NCBI RefSeq assembly: GCF_030272615.1
Contig: NC_081408.1
Coordinates: 200,780,341 to 200,844,340, forward strand
Reading direction: 5' to 3'
DNA from: Cryptomeria japonica
Taxonomy: Eukaryota; Streptophyta; Pinopsida; Cupressales; Cupressaceae
DNA: 64,000 nucleotides
Below, one piece after another: positions 33,532 to 44,777 of this stretch (position 1 is its first letter; each line of letters starts with the position of its first letter). Under the pieces are notes generated by a model, which was not told the DNA's origin, made no database searches, and worked only from the letters and a program-made list of their open reading frames with translations. Made by a program: the position numbers and the translations under genes.

Positions 33532-34095
33532 TTAGTTCACCTCTTGAAGGGGTAGTACCCCCAATTCACCTCTTAGATGCACAAATGTAGTCTTTGGGAG
33601 AGGCTTGGTGAATGTGTCTGCTAATTGCTCCATATTGGAAACATGTTCCAATGCAATCTCTTTATTCTGAACCTTTTCCCTCAAGAAATGATACTTAAGC
33701 TCAAAATGCTTGGTTCTAGAATGTAAAACCAAATTTTTTGAGATATTGATAGCACTTGTGTTATCATAGAATATACTTACCAGTTCAAATACAGGGATTT
33801 TGAACCCATTTAAAACATGCTTCATCCAGATTGTCTGAGTGCAGTTCATGAAAGCTGCAACATACTCTGCTTCTGCTGTATACTGAGAGATACAACTCTG
33901 CTTTTTAGTCATCCATGAGACCAGTCTACCGCCAAGAAAGAATGCACCACCGGTTGTGCTTTTTCGGTCATCCACATTACCTGCCCAATCAGCATCTGTG
34001 AACACTTTCAGATTGAAATCATTGTTGTATGGGTACCACAATCCATAGTAAACTGTTCCCTTCAAATACCTAAGAATCTGCTTGACTGCAATCAA
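33532..34095 (-). pseudogene. E RNase H
   Basis: A 187-codon open segment: AVKQILRYLKGTVYYGLWYP, VFTDADWAGNVDDRKSTTGG, SWMTKKQSCISQYTAEAEYV, IFYDNTSAINISKN, then KYHFLREKV and ADTFTKPLP, ending at the native stop. Catalytic Asp (DADW), Glu (AEYV) and Asp (YDNTSA) are all kept. Separated from RT by a TGA. Confidence 0.9.
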
Positions 34096-34101
34096 GTGGG
34101 A

Positions 34102-35014
34102 TTATTTTGGACTTTTTTGGAACCTTGCAGTAATGCCAACTGCATGTGCAATAACCAGTCTGCTATGCACTACATAATGCAACTTACCAATCATTGATTG
34201 GTATTCCTTCTCATCAACCAGTGTGAAATCATCCTCTTTTGTCAATTTGCAACTAGTCACCATTGGTGTACCAACTAGTTTGCTATCTTCCATGCCAAAG
34301 GTCTTCAACACCTCTTTGACATATTTGGACTGAGTGATAAAGATTCCATCTTTCATCTGTTGGATCTGTAGTCCAATGAAGAACTTAATTTCCCCTATGA
34401 GTGACATCCCAAACTTTCTTCATCTCATCAACAAACTCATGACTCATCTTGTCATCTCCTCCAAAGATAATGTCATCAACAAAAACCTCATAGATCAGCA
34501 TATGATCTCCTTCAGACTTCAAGTAGATATTGCTATCTTCACTTGTTCTCTCAAATCCAATCTTCACAAGATGGGAATGTAAGCGCTCATACCATACCCT
34601 AGGTGCTTGCTTTAGACCATATAAGGCTCTATGTAGCCTGCACACCATATCACTATCTTCAGATAGGGAAAACCCATCTGGTTTCTCTATATACACCTCC
34701 TCTTCAAGTACAACATTTAGGAATGCAGATTTTACATCCATTTGATATACTTTGAACCCTTTAAAAGCTGCATATGCAAGAAGCATACGAACTCCTTCCA
34801 ATCTAGCTATAGGAGCAAAGGTTTCTCCATAGTCTTCTCCTTCTTCTTGAGCATATCCTTTGCACACCAATCTAGCTTTATTCCTAATTATTGTGCCATC
34901 CTCATTCAGCTTGTTTCTGAACACCCATTTGGTGCCAATGACATTTTTATGCTCCGGCCTGGGTACCAAGGACCATGTACCATTTTTCTCTATCTGGTCA
35001 AGTTCCTCTTCCAT
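34102..35014 (-). pseudogene. E reverse transcriptase
   Basis: 34385-35014 encodes [80 protein letters not shown] and the catalytic [11 protein letters not shown] frameshift near 34400 moves to 34102-34407 ([20 protein letters not shown], then GMEDSKLVGTPMVTSCKL). In the highly conserved AFLNG motif the Gly is Val. Not translatable as one product. Confidence 0.9.
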
Positions 35015-35023
35015 TGCCTTGAT

Positions 35024-36262
35024 CTATTCTTCATCTTTATGAGCCTCTTTGAATGATTTAGGCTCAAATTCAAAGATCATACATGAGTTTTCTTTGATAT
35101 TTCTTCTTGTAAGGATTCTTGCATCCTTATCTCCTATGATCTGCTTAAGATCATGATTCAACTTGACATACCGAGGAGTGGTCTTAACTAGTTCTTCTTG
35201 CTTTTCCTCTTCATCCTCATCTTCATCAATATCAGCATTCACCGGTTCAGGAACACTATTATTGGTACTTGGTTGACTAACAACTGGTCCCCAGAAGGTT
35301 GCAACCGGTTCATTTACTGCTTTCTCACTATCGGTTTCCTCAGTTTTCTCAAAGGATTCATCAACTCTTACATTGATACTCTCCATAATTCTCTGAGTCC
35401 TATTGTTGTAGAACTTGAGAGCTTTACTCTTGGTGGAATATCCTAGGAATATTCCCTCATTACATTTAGCTTCAAATTTGCCCTGATGTTCACTCCTCTT
35501 GATGTAACATTTTCTACCAAATACCCTAAAGTAGCTGACCATAGGTGTCTTATCGGTCCAATACTCATAAGGAGTTTTGTCCTTACCTTTCTTGATGAGT
35601 ACCTGGTTCATAGTGTAGACTGCAATGCTTACCGCTTCTCTCCAAAAGGTGTGAGCTACCTTTCCTTGAATCAACATGGTTCTAGCTGCTTCAACCATAG
35701 TCCGGTTATTCCTCTCTGCTAGGCCATTTTGTTGTGGAGTCTGGGGGGTAGGCAGTTGCCTCTTGATGCCAAATTCTTCACAATACTTGTTGAATTCATC
35801 GGAAGTGAATTCCCCTCCTTGATTAGTTCTGAGACACTTGATCCTTTTACCACTTTCCTTCTCCACTAATGCTCTGAAAGCTTTGAATTTCACAAAAGCT
35901 TCAGACTTGTCTTTCAAGAATGTGACCCACATCATTCTTGAGCAGTCATCAGTGAGAATCATGAAGTACCTATCACCCTGCACACTTCTAGTTTTCATAG
36001 AACCACACAAATCAGTATGCACAAGATCAAGCAAGTTGTCAGAAGTGAAAGATTTACCTTTAAAGGTTGAGGAAGAAATTTTCCCCAATTGACATTCTCT
36101 ACACAAGGTATTTTCCAGTTTGTTCAGCACCGACAATCCTCTAACTACCTTGATCTTACTAGCCTTTACAATGTTATCAAAGTTTACATGGCAGAGTCTC
36201 CTATGCCATATCCAGCTATCATCACATTTAGCCATTAAGCATGAACTTACATTTGCATTCAA
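35024..36262 (-). pseudogene. E integrase
   Basis: A 412-codon open segment. HHCC region (WIWHRRLCHVNFDN, CRECQLGK); core with VHTDLCGSMKT (first Asp), CLRTNQGGEFTSDEF, where the second catalytic Asp appears as Asn, and QQNGLAERNNRTMVEAARTM (Glu). C-terminal GKFEAKCNEGIFLGYSTKS, then an acidic linker to RT. Loss of the second Asp would abolish strand transfer. Stops at about 36263 and 36282 separate it from protease. Confidence 0.9.
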
Positions 36263-36283
36263 CTAAAATAGGTTACCTTTGGT

Positions 36284-36658
36284 CTACATGCCTGTGGCCA
36301 CTAGTTCATCATTCTTTCCTTTGATTTTGCATACTGCATTCTTGAATTCCAGAGTGAGACCACTATCATTTATTTGGGAAACACTCAAGAGGTTTTGTTT
36401 GAGACCATCAACCCAATACATATTTTCAACACTACTCTTTCCATTCAGAGAGATGGCTCCTCTTCCTTTAACCATGCATGGTGCATCATTACCAAAACGA
36501 ACCACACCACCATCATATTCTTCCAAAGATAAAAACTTGCTCCGGTCACCGGTCATATGACGAGAACAACCACTGTCAATAATCCACTCATTGACATTAT
36601 CAAAGCAAGAGACAAGAGCCTTCTTGTCTGATACATCTTCCTTTACAGCAACAAACAC
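36284..36658 (-). pseudogene. E protease
   Basis: 124 codons: EWIIDSGCSRHMTGDRSKFL with intact DSG, VRFGNDAPCMVKGRGAISL, then YWVDGLKQNLLSVSQINDSG. Continuous with gag apart from one TAG at about 36730. Confidence 0.9.
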
Positions 36659-36730
36659 AATGTCTTCATTCTCTTCATCTTCTGATTCCTCATCTATGAC
36701 ACCTTCATCAACTGCAACAAAACAATTTCT

Positions 36731-37417
36731 CTAGTTTCCTCCTTTGAATTTCTTGAACCTTTCTGGTTTATCCTTGTTGTCTCTATTAGGACAGTTCATA
36801 GCAATATGTCCTATCCAGTTACAAGAAAAACATTTCAAAGGGAGCTTACCTTTGTATTTACCAGTTCCTTTTGGAAATTTCCTGGCAAGAAGGGCTTCAA
36901 ATTCCATCAGAAACTCCTCATCATCCATTGTTCTACCCTGTCTTGTTTCATCACTGGTGCTTACTTCTTTTCCTTTTCTAGATGATACAACAGAGGCTTT
37001 AAAAGTTGATTCTTTCTTTTGAACACTACCATCAAAACTATTCAGCTCATAGGCTATCAACTTGGCTATGATGGAGTCCAAGGACACCTTAGACTTGTCT
37101 ATTGATCTTAGCTCCTGAATAGCAGCAACCCTTATTGCATAGACCGGCAACAGGGATCTCAGGACTTTGCTTACCACAGTGGAATCTTCTATTTTACTAC
37201 CTACACTCTTGATTCTTATTCCATACTGCTAAATGGTCTCACCTTCAACCATCCGCATATCTTCAAACTTCCCTCTCAGGCTTTCTTCCTTAGCCTGTTT
37301 TACATGTTCATCACCGCCATAGATATTTTCAAGAGCATCCCATACCTCTTTGGGATTTACCTTGTCCTGAACATCAATAAACTCAATGTCAGAAAGACTA
37401 CTAATAAGGGCTTCCAT
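36731..37417 (-). pseudogene. E gag
   Basis: 37229-37417 has the UBN2-like IEFIDVQDKVNPKEVWDAL and GGDEHVKQAKEESLRGKFED. After a stop, 36731-37177 continues (SLLPVYAIRVAAIQELRSID) and ends with one CCHC knuckle, CFSCNWIGHIAMNC. The N-terminal part upstream to about 37640 is decayed. Confidence 0.85.
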
Positions 37418-37651
37418 GACTTGGCCATTTTCTTGTATCTCTCTCTTTTGGTCATCAGTGAGAGTACCAGTAGGGACAACATAGACATTCTCAACATAAC
37501 TCTAGTGTTGAGCGCCCATGCTTCTGATGAATATCTTCATCCTATCTTTCTATATACCAAAATTTTCCCTGTTAAACTTTGGACCTTCCCTCTTCATCAT
37601 TTGATTGGGATCTTTACCTCAAGTGGTTAAGCTTACAACACAGAAGACCTA

Positions 37652-37667
37652 GAGTGCTCTGATACCA
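37652..37667 (-). promoter_or_regulatory. Primer binding site of element E
   Basis: Minus strand TGGTATCAGAGCACTC, two bases from the LTR; a perfect TGGTATCAGAGC of initiator-Met type. Confidence 0.9.
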
Positions 37668-37669
37668 AT

Positions 37670-39252
37670 TGATAACTTCAATGATGAACCAATAGTACCA
37701 AACCAATACTAAGAGGGGCGGGGTGAATCAGTACAAACCAAAATACAGTCCAAAACTAGTTTGACAGAAAATACTCCAAATGACTGGCAAGCAGTGATAC
37801 TAGCTGAAATAGAGTGCAACCGGTAAGACCCAGAATAACTAAAACAATCATAAACCGGTCACTCACTAAGCTTTCCACTTAGATCAATACTATAGTATCT
37901 TTACACCCTCATGCATGAACTGGTAAACTATCATCTGATCTTCACAACAGTTAGTTCAATATGTTTTATAGACAGGCATAAAACATAGAACCATCATATG
38001 CTCAACAGGTAATAACAAAGCATCACAAAATAAAATCATCACACATGACACACTTATTTTTTCACGTGGAAACTCAACTGAGAAAAACCATGGTGGGGAT
38101 GAATACCCACAAGCTACCTTTTGAACTCTTTAGAAGTCCACTCTGTTAGGAGCCTTGTCCAGTTAAAGATATTACAATAGGTTTTGCTAGGAACCGATCC
38201 TGTTAGGGATCACCTGGTTAAGGGATGGCTATAATACCCGGTTAAGGGTTGAACCCGTTTGGGGTTACCTTGTTAGAGGATTTCAAGAACTCAATAGCTA
38301 AAGGATCTCCAGAGCTCTATTGCTTCCCAGAACTCAATAACTTCGAGTTACCCTATTAGGGGATTTGAATCAAGCCGATTAAAGCTACCTTGTTAAGGGA
38401 TTTGTATCAAGCCGGTTAAGGCTACCCTATTAAGGGATTTAACAACTGTTGAAGTGGTTAAAGATCAACAGGAATTATAATGATCTGGTAACAACACTCA
38501 ATGCTAATGCAGATCCATTTTGGCTACTCTTCACCTTCTGCACATTCACTTTGCAAGTATCTCTTCTCTCCTTTGGTTTGGCAAGAAGCACATATCTCTT
38601 CCCTTAGATACACACTCACAACTTTTGCCAACAACCTTAGAAAGAAACACAACATCGACCTTATAGGAAACAGACAGGTCGATAACAAAAACCCTAAACC
38701 CTAAACCTGTTAGGTTAAGCAATTCAAGTGGTTCAATCCTGACCATTGAATCATACTGCATTAAATGCAACAATCTTAAATCAATCTCAACACATTCTCC
38801 ATCGTCCATTATCCACCGATTTGATGGTGGCTGATAACTCATCACGTGTTATCATTGTTTGACAAACTTTGCACATTCCCGAGGTAGATAGGAATAGTCT
38901 TCTTCATGCAAGATCCTTCACGCACACAGGGCTTATGTGGCAATAGGATCTGTTCTCTGCTATACTGCTAACCATCACACAAAGATCACCGATTGAGTCA
39001 CACAGGCTTGATGTACTCCAACCGGAAATCCTGAAGTGGAAACTACCTACCAACCGATAGTCACACAATGCTTCCATGTGTCAATTCCCATAACTACATG
39101 CCGGTTCATCTTGAACAAATATGCCACTTCACTTTGGCATATATACTGGTTCACACATATGCCGGTTCTCTCTTCTCACATATCACATATTGACATCAAT
39201 GAAAACATACAATATCATTATGTCCTTATATGGGTTCACCTAAATGCCAACA
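37670..39252 (-). repeat. 5' LTR of element E (1,583 bp)
   Basis: Same edges as the 3' LTR (TGTTGGCATTTAGG on the minus strand). The hairpin motif is at 38066-38090 and the near-palindrome at 39190-39205. Two AAACCCT words (about 38690) also occur in the 3' LTR and are LTR sequence, not telomere. Confidence 0.9.
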
Positions 39253-39310
39253 CAAAATCTCACAGTAATCCAAATCAATTAGGTCAAATCAATTGGTTTT
39301 GCCATCAATG

Positions 39311-39324
39311 CCAAAGGGGGAGAT
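39311..39324 (+). promoter_or_regulatory. Polypurine tract of element A
   Basis: CCAAAGGGGGAGAT ending at the 3' LTR edge and preceded by TTGCCATCAATG. Confidence 0.85.
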
Positions 39325-40700
39325 TGCTGGCATTTCAATAAGGATATTGAGAAGGTTGATGATGATTATGGATATAACTGATTAAGGATAGTTAATGTCT
39401 TAGTATTATTATTTTGTCATTTATGTCAAGAAATTGATTTTCTTATTCAGTATGATGTTGCCATATCTTAAGAAGAATGATTTGAAGAGTATAAAGAAGT
39501 CAGTAAAAGACACAGAGAGAATGTGATGAATAAGGGGAGAAGTAAGTTATTCAATGGGTAACTATTACCGAGTTAGACAATAATGAGATCATGATGTTTA
39601 GATTGTTTTGATATCCTACATATGTTGTTGTTTGTAAGGTTGATACTATAGTATGTTACCGAGCAAAGAACTTGGTCGGTAAACCCTAAGGTTATCGCTA
39701 TTGGTTAATGAAGGCAGAATGTCTATCGAGTAAAGTTTAGTATTTAATGAGTTGCAACCGAGTAAAAATAGAATGCATTGAATGAATAAAAGCATTATTT
39801 AATGAAGGAAGCTGATGAGCTGGAACTGATTAAATGATTGGTAAGTCGTGCATCAAGGTTGTTAAAGAATCTATGGCAAAGGAAAATTGGCAAGAAGATC
39901 TATAGCTCAGATTGAACCGCAATACCCTAGCACAAGTTCCAAGCAATGTATGCAAGTTCCAAGGCAGGGTAAAGTGTTTTCAGATCAAAGGATACATTGA
40001 ACCTAGTCAAGTTTGAATATTTGATGGCTATGATTGATCATGGGAAATGTGATCAAGGAGATTAAGTGGTTGGCAAATTGTTTATAAATAAGGAACTGTT
40101 GATGAACAATGTATGCGGGAAAGTGTATTGAGAAAAGTCCTATGACTAGATTGTATTGAGAAAATAAGAATATGCTTTAGCATTTTAGATGTGACGTTGT
40201 AGATAGATTTTTATTACTGTTATTTTGTAAAGTGACAGAAAATCTCTTAACCGAGTGGACTTAACAGTCTTATTTGTAAAACCCTCTAGCAAGGTGACAT
40301 TCTGATTGAGTGTTTGAAATCCTTTAACAAGGTCACTTCTAACAAGGTGAAGATCCTAACAGATCTGAGGGAAATCCCTTAACCGGGTCACATCTAGCAA
40401 TGTGTTTGTAATCTTTAACAGGATTTGCTTTTAACCGAGCATACTCTAGAAGAGTATATTTCTTAGTGGGTCCGAAATCCCACAGTGGTTTTTCCCTATT
40501 TGGGTTTCCACATTAAATCTGGTGTTATATGTCTTGTGATCTTATCTGTTTATGAGTTTGCATGCTTTATAGTTTTTCTGATAAGGTTACCGAGGTTGAA
40601 TCTGTTGTTTTTATGGAAGGTTAAGTTTGTATGATTCACCCCCCCCCTCTCATCTTATTAGCTTGGCATCTATACTTAACATTTAGTATTAGAACTATCA
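39325..40700 (+). repeat. 3' LTR of element A (1,376 bp)
   Basis: TGCTGGCATTTC to CTATCA, then TTCCT. Collinear with 10936-12396 apart from an ~85-base segment missing near 40135. Confidence 0.9.
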
Positions 40701-40705
40701 TTCCT

Positions 40706-41153
40706 CACATACATAATCTCTCTAAATAATTTCGCATCATATTACATTCGTATATCCATAATTTCCTATCTCATGTCTATATGAAAATGATCTATCAAAC
40801 TGACCTATATACCCTATACAATTTTTATGCCTTATACCTTCTTACAAAGATATATACAATGTTAGATTACATGTTAGCTAGATAACATAAATGTATAAAC
40901 ATTAAAACAAATTCCCCATGTTGGATCCAGGATATGTCGGCCTCTAATATTGATAACCTTTACTATACCATGTCACTTTGTATTGTCGGTGACCAAAGAA
41001 ATCCTTTTGACCTGTTGGTTCTGGTGCCAGTGTAGAATTTGTGAAGTTCCTCTCGGTACACCATAGAATCAAAACATGAAGCCAAAATACAAAATCGTGT
41101 TGTGATCAATGACAACATAGTGACACCAACCAATAGAATGTCAATTTCCAACA
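40706..41153 (-). repeat. Solo LTR C, right half
   Basis: Ends TTTCCAACA on the plus strand, followed by TCACA (41154-41158). Carries the U3 near-palindrome at 41099-41114. Together with 10446-10935 it forms one LTR interrupted by A. An ORF ending at 40963 runs from G's RT into this LTR and is not a real protein end. Confidence 0.85.
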
Positions 41154-41158
41154 TCACA

Positions 41159-41607
41159 TGCAACAAATGTTCCTCTTTTGTCTTACTGAAAATTAGAATG
41201 TCATCTAAATATACATTCACAAACTTACCCAATAATTTATTCAATACCTCATTCATCAGTCTCATAAAAGTACTTGATGCATTAGTCAATCCAAATGGCA
41301 TTACCAAATACTCATATGATCTTTCATTTGTCTTAAATGTTGTCTTTCATTCATCACCTTCTCTGATTATAATCTGATGATATCCACTCTTGAAATCGAT
41401 CTTTGTTAAATATCTATCTCCACTCAAATAGTCTATTATGTCATCCATCCTTGGCAAAGGAAATTTGTAATTTACTGTAATCCAGTTTATTGCTCTTGAA
41501 TCAATACACATCCTCCATTTTTCATTATTCTTTGATGCCAACATAGTAGGTACTAAATAAGGGCTCAGACTGTCTTTGATCAGACCTTTCCTTAACAACT
41601 CCCACAC
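41159..41607 (-). pseudogene. G reverse transcriptase, N-terminal and palm
   Basis: Gypsy RT: GLIKDSLSPYLVPTMLASKN, WRMCIDSRAINWITVNYKFP, YLTKIDFKSGYHQIII, then after a stop [20 protein letters not shown] and the catalytic [20 protein letters not shown]. It breaks off at the TCACA duplication and resumes at 10440. Copies element RNA in an active element; here stopped and split. Confidence 0.9.
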
Positions 41608-41619
41608 TTGCCTATTTAA

Positions 41620-42277
41620 CTATTTATTCTTTGTCGATGTCATCTGGTGTGCTGCCTTATTAGGTAAACTAGCTCTAGGAATCAAATTCATGCAATGACT
41701 TATGCTTCTCACAGGGGGTAATCCATCAGGTACATTATCTGAAATGATGTCTTCATACTCTATCAGCAACTCTTTTATCTCCTCTAGTTGCTCTTCCTCT
41801 GGTTTCAAATCAAGTTCCTTAGGTATCAACGCATAACACATAGTTTTACTCTTCAACCCATCCAGAAAATTTCTCCCATTGACCAAATAGATTCTGACAA
41901 TCATGCATACCTCACTTCTCAGGTGTTCCTCTAGAGGCAAACAAATTTTTCTTCTTTCCATTTGCAATAATAGTATAGATATTCCTTTTCCCATCATTCA
42001 TATCCTATCTATCATACTGCTAGGGCCTTCCCAATAAAACATGGAAAACATCCATAGGAATAATATCACATAGGAATTCATCATAGTATTCTCCTATCTT
42101 TAACTTAACCAAACATTGATTAGTTACCAAGATCTTATGATCATCCTGAATCCATGCTATTTGGTAGGGTTTAGGGTGTTTCAACCTCTGCAACTTCAGC
42201 TTATTTACTATCTCTTTCGAGGCCAAATTATCTAAACTGACACTATCAATAATAACCTTACAACACTTACCTTCCAC
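41620..42277 (-). pseudogene. G aspartic protease and linker
   Basis: 42020-42277 is a gypsy retropepsin-like region: CCKVIIDSVSLDNLASKEIV, where the usual DSG triplet reads DSV, so the active site is lost; then GEYYDEFLCDIIPMDVFHVL and LGRP. 41620-41997 continues, with stops and frame changes, through the protease-RT linker (DIISDNVPDGLPPVRSISHC). Confidence 0.8.
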
Positions 42278-42417
42278 CTTAAATCTTGTTTAGAAAAAAA
42301 TCTTCCTCTACAACAGTTCTTTGTTTGTCTCATTCTGGCATAGGGCTCTTCTTATCATCAAAGCTTCACCATCCTCTGGTTTGTTTAATGATCCAGTAGG
42401 TTCTTCTTCAAAATCGG

Positions 42418-43333
42418 TTATTCCACCATTCTCAGTCCTCTTATTCCCTTGTCTGCATTCAAAATCTTAGTGTCCTTCTCCACCACACTTGAAATAGGTT
42501 CTAGTAAACTTTCTCTTATCATCTCTCTTAAAACCCTCATTCCTATAACCACCTTGTCCACTATTCCGATAGTAATTTTCTTTGTTCCTCCGGTTTGAAT
42601 TTTCATCACTCTTATCTTTTGCCTTGCCTTTATTATGTTCTGAAATGGATTTGCCACCTCTGGTAAAGGAACTACCTCTCTGAAATCTTCCACCTCTTCC
42701 TCTTTGTCTCTACTCATGCCTCTTATTCAATATTTCTTCAGCTTTTACGGCATACTGATAAGCTTCTTCCACACTTTGCAATTTTACCATGCTCATATCA
42801 TCTTGTATAGACATTATTAAACCATTAACATACCTTGCAATCTGCTCAATTTCATCTTCAGCATGTCCAGATCTAATATTCAACTTGTAGAACTCCTTAC
42901 TATACTCTTTCACACTAGATTCTTTCTTCTTCAAATTCTACAATCTCCAGAATAAATTGACTTGATAATCTTCTTGCAAAAACTTCACCTTCAAATTACT
43001 CACCATCTGATCCCAAGATTTAATTTTTTCATTTCCTTTCCTTTGTCTATCAGTCTGCAAATGTTCCCACAACAAGGAAGCATGTCCCTTCAACTTTGTG
43101 CAAGAAAATTTCACCTTCTTCTCCTCACCAGTACCCTTGAAATCAAAGTATTTGTCTATCTCAATAATCCAATCTATCAACTTGTCTGAATCCAACCTAC
43201 CACTATACTCCGGTGGGTTAAAGTGTGGTTTACTATTCACATTTTTCAAAGCTCTAATCAATCTTTCATCATCTTGCCAACTTTGATTGACCTCCATTTT
43301 TTGATTCAACATTTTGTTCTTCTTATTCATCAC
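42418..43333 (-). pseudogene. G gag
   Basis: 43333-42938: retrotransposon gag domain (PPEYSGRLDSDKLIDWIIEI, KLKGHASLLWEHLQTDR, SWDQMVSNLKVKFL). 42934-42710 continues (VKEYSKEFYKLNIRSGH, EEAYQYAVKAEEI). 42717-42418 is the basic, Gly/Arg-rich tail, with a degenerate knuckle near 42480 (YFKCGGEGH, stop, DFEC). Stops and a frameshift separate the three. Capsid and RNA packaging protein. Confidence 0.85.
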
Positions 43334-43546
43334 TTACATCCTCATTATGTCAACCCCTTATTTGTACAGTCTCAACAACATCCAAATGACCCACAATTTG
43401 TCTCAAAATGTCTATCACTGTCATATTATAATCTCTCTGGTTTCCACCTCTCACATTACCTCTTCGGGCGATAAGAGCAAGTCCTCTGTAGTTGCAGGTT
43501 GGATCCGCAATCTGCCACCCTACAACAAAATTCAATAGGATGAACC

Positions 43547-43561
43547 TTCACTCTAATACCA
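43547..43561 (-). promoter_or_regulatory. Primer binding site of element G
   Basis: Minus strand TGGTATTAGAGTGAA, two bases from the LTR; initiator-Met-type with a C-to-T change at position 7. Confidence 0.75.
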
Positions 43562-43563
43562 AC

Positions 43564-43630
43564 TGGGGCAGTCATGGATAGGAGGATCCCCAAACAAGAA
43601 GTTTGGTCCATGCAGCAAGATCAAAACAAC

Positions 43631-43679
<49 letters not shown>

Positions 43680-44777
43680 CTAGATCAGGCGTGGATCAAT
43701 TCATTATTCAAATGCAACTGTTGGTAACATTTGGCTTACAAGCAAGGAACTACCATATTACAAAAAAACATCTATATGCATCAATCCAGAAGCAAACTTT
43801 AGATTCCAATTACCATAATACATCATTATATAGCATCCAAGAACATCTGGGTCAGCCAAGAAAGATCACATTCCGCAAAGAAATGAAAATGAAACATGGA
43901 TCCAAAACAAGAAATATGAACAAGGATGAAGTTCAAATCTAGCTTCGCAAAAAAAATGATCAATGCCAAGGTATCTAGTAACTCTCAGAAACAAAACTGT
44001 TGAAAAGAACAAAGAAACTGAAAGGAAATATTTTTGGGTGATGCAAGATTGCCAAGAACCAGGGATTCTCTTGCATAAGAAATTGAATTGATAAATGTTC
44101 TTTTGAGAGAAAGATTGAATCGAAATGTAATGCTAGAAATTGTAACATTTACCTTGATGAAGTTTTGTTTGTCTCCACACAAAGAAATTAGGGCTTTATA
44201 TTAGATGTTCATAAAACATTGATCATGAATGTCATCTTAAATACTTGAAATTGACTTCATTTTTTCTCCAATGCTTGATGAATGAATTATTTCTTTCTCA
44301 CTTGAATTTGCTACAGTATAGGTCTTAAAATCAATTTTTTAGGTGGAAATGAGAGGGATAGAACTCCTTCCATACTTGACCATCAAAAATAAAATCTAAA
44401 TTTGGCAATAGGCTTACATAGGATCCAAATTCCTTCTCATTCATGATGATCATTAGGGGGGCAATTTAGAGCCGAATTAAAAGGCTTGGGGTATTGTATG
44501 CCCTAGTACTAATTTAGGAGCAAGGCATGGTACACCCTAGTCATGATTTGGGACTAAGGTTTGGTACATTGTGATCCTAGAAATCAAGACTCCAAAATGG
44601 GATGAAATGGATAAATTGATGAAATTACATAATAGGTGAGTGGTGCGATCAAAATCAACATTGTAATCAAGCCCTAGAAGATGAAACGCAAAAATGAGGC
44701 CTAGGTGAAGAAAATTTTTAGGTGAGTACAATTTAGGAAACTACATTTATCTCTCACTTTAGCGGGAGTATGTGACA
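43564..44777 (-). repeat. 5' LTR of element G (~1,214 bp)
   Basis: On the minus strand it starts TGTCACATACTCCCGC (44777) and ends TGCCCCA next to the primer site. TATAAAGCCC on the minus strand is at 44191-44200. It holds a GA/TC microsatellite close to its 3' end. The outer boundary is inferred from the TG start only. Confidence 0.65.
43634..43676. repeat. (GA)21 microsatellite in G LTR
   Basis: An uninterrupted GA dinucleotide run, about 70 bases from the LTR's inner edge; (TC)n on the element's coding strand. Confidence 0.9.

Larger units (their letters stand above)
31680..39252 (-). mobile_element. Element E: full-length, defective copia element
   Basis: The LTRs are 31680-33286 (3') and 37670-39252 (5'), flanked by CAGAA (31675-31679) and CAAAA (39253-39257). 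Complete copia order on the minus strand: primer site, gag, protease, integrase, RT, RNase H, PPT. The coding region has several stops and a frameshift in RT. In the segments compared by eye, the two LTRs differ at roughly 9-10% of positions, more than those of the surrounding element A. Confidence 0.9.
10936..40700 (+). mobile_element. Element A: Ty1/copia element carrying four insertions
   Basis: The LTRs are 10936-12396 and 39325-40700, flanked by TTCCT (10931-10935 and 40701-40705). The internal parts are 12397-15981, 25780-26262, 26625-26868, 31431-31674 and 39258-39324. Gag, protease, integrase, RT and RNase H follow in copia order. From 12462 to 15980 there is one uninterrupted frame broken only by stop codons. 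Compared segments of the two LTRs differ at about 5% of positions by eye, and the 5' LTR has about 85 bases (11735-11830) missing from the 3' copy. The element sits inside solo LTR C. Confidence 0.9.
9066..44777 (-). mobile_element. Element G: Ty3/gypsy element split by nested insertions
   Basis: G's own sequence is 41154-44777 plus 9066-10445, about 5 kb; the 30.7 kb in between is inserted DNA. In order on the minus strand: LTR, initiator-Met-type primer site, gag, aspartic protease, RT (interrupted), RNase H, integrase. It stops inside integrase at about 9066, so the 3' LTR is missing. Joining at TCACA (10441-10445 and 41154-41158) restores the RT reading across the break (HLLHV continuing to RQVL). 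Order and motifs fit a chromovirus-like gypsy lineage, by inference. Confidence 0.8.

Noticed and set aside
32695-38710. AAACCCTAAACCCTAAAC words suggesting interstitial telomere repeats
   Set aside because: Only two to three units, present at the same place in both LTRs of E (and a similar short run near 8960), so they are LTR sequence.
10446-41153. C as a complete 30-kb copia element
   Set aside because: The two parts join into a single 938-bp LTR with no second LTR, primer site or coding region of its own.
40963-41307. A 114-aa RT-like ORF as a separate small protein
   Set aside because: The C-terminal half is LTR C sequence; only the part above 41158 is RT.
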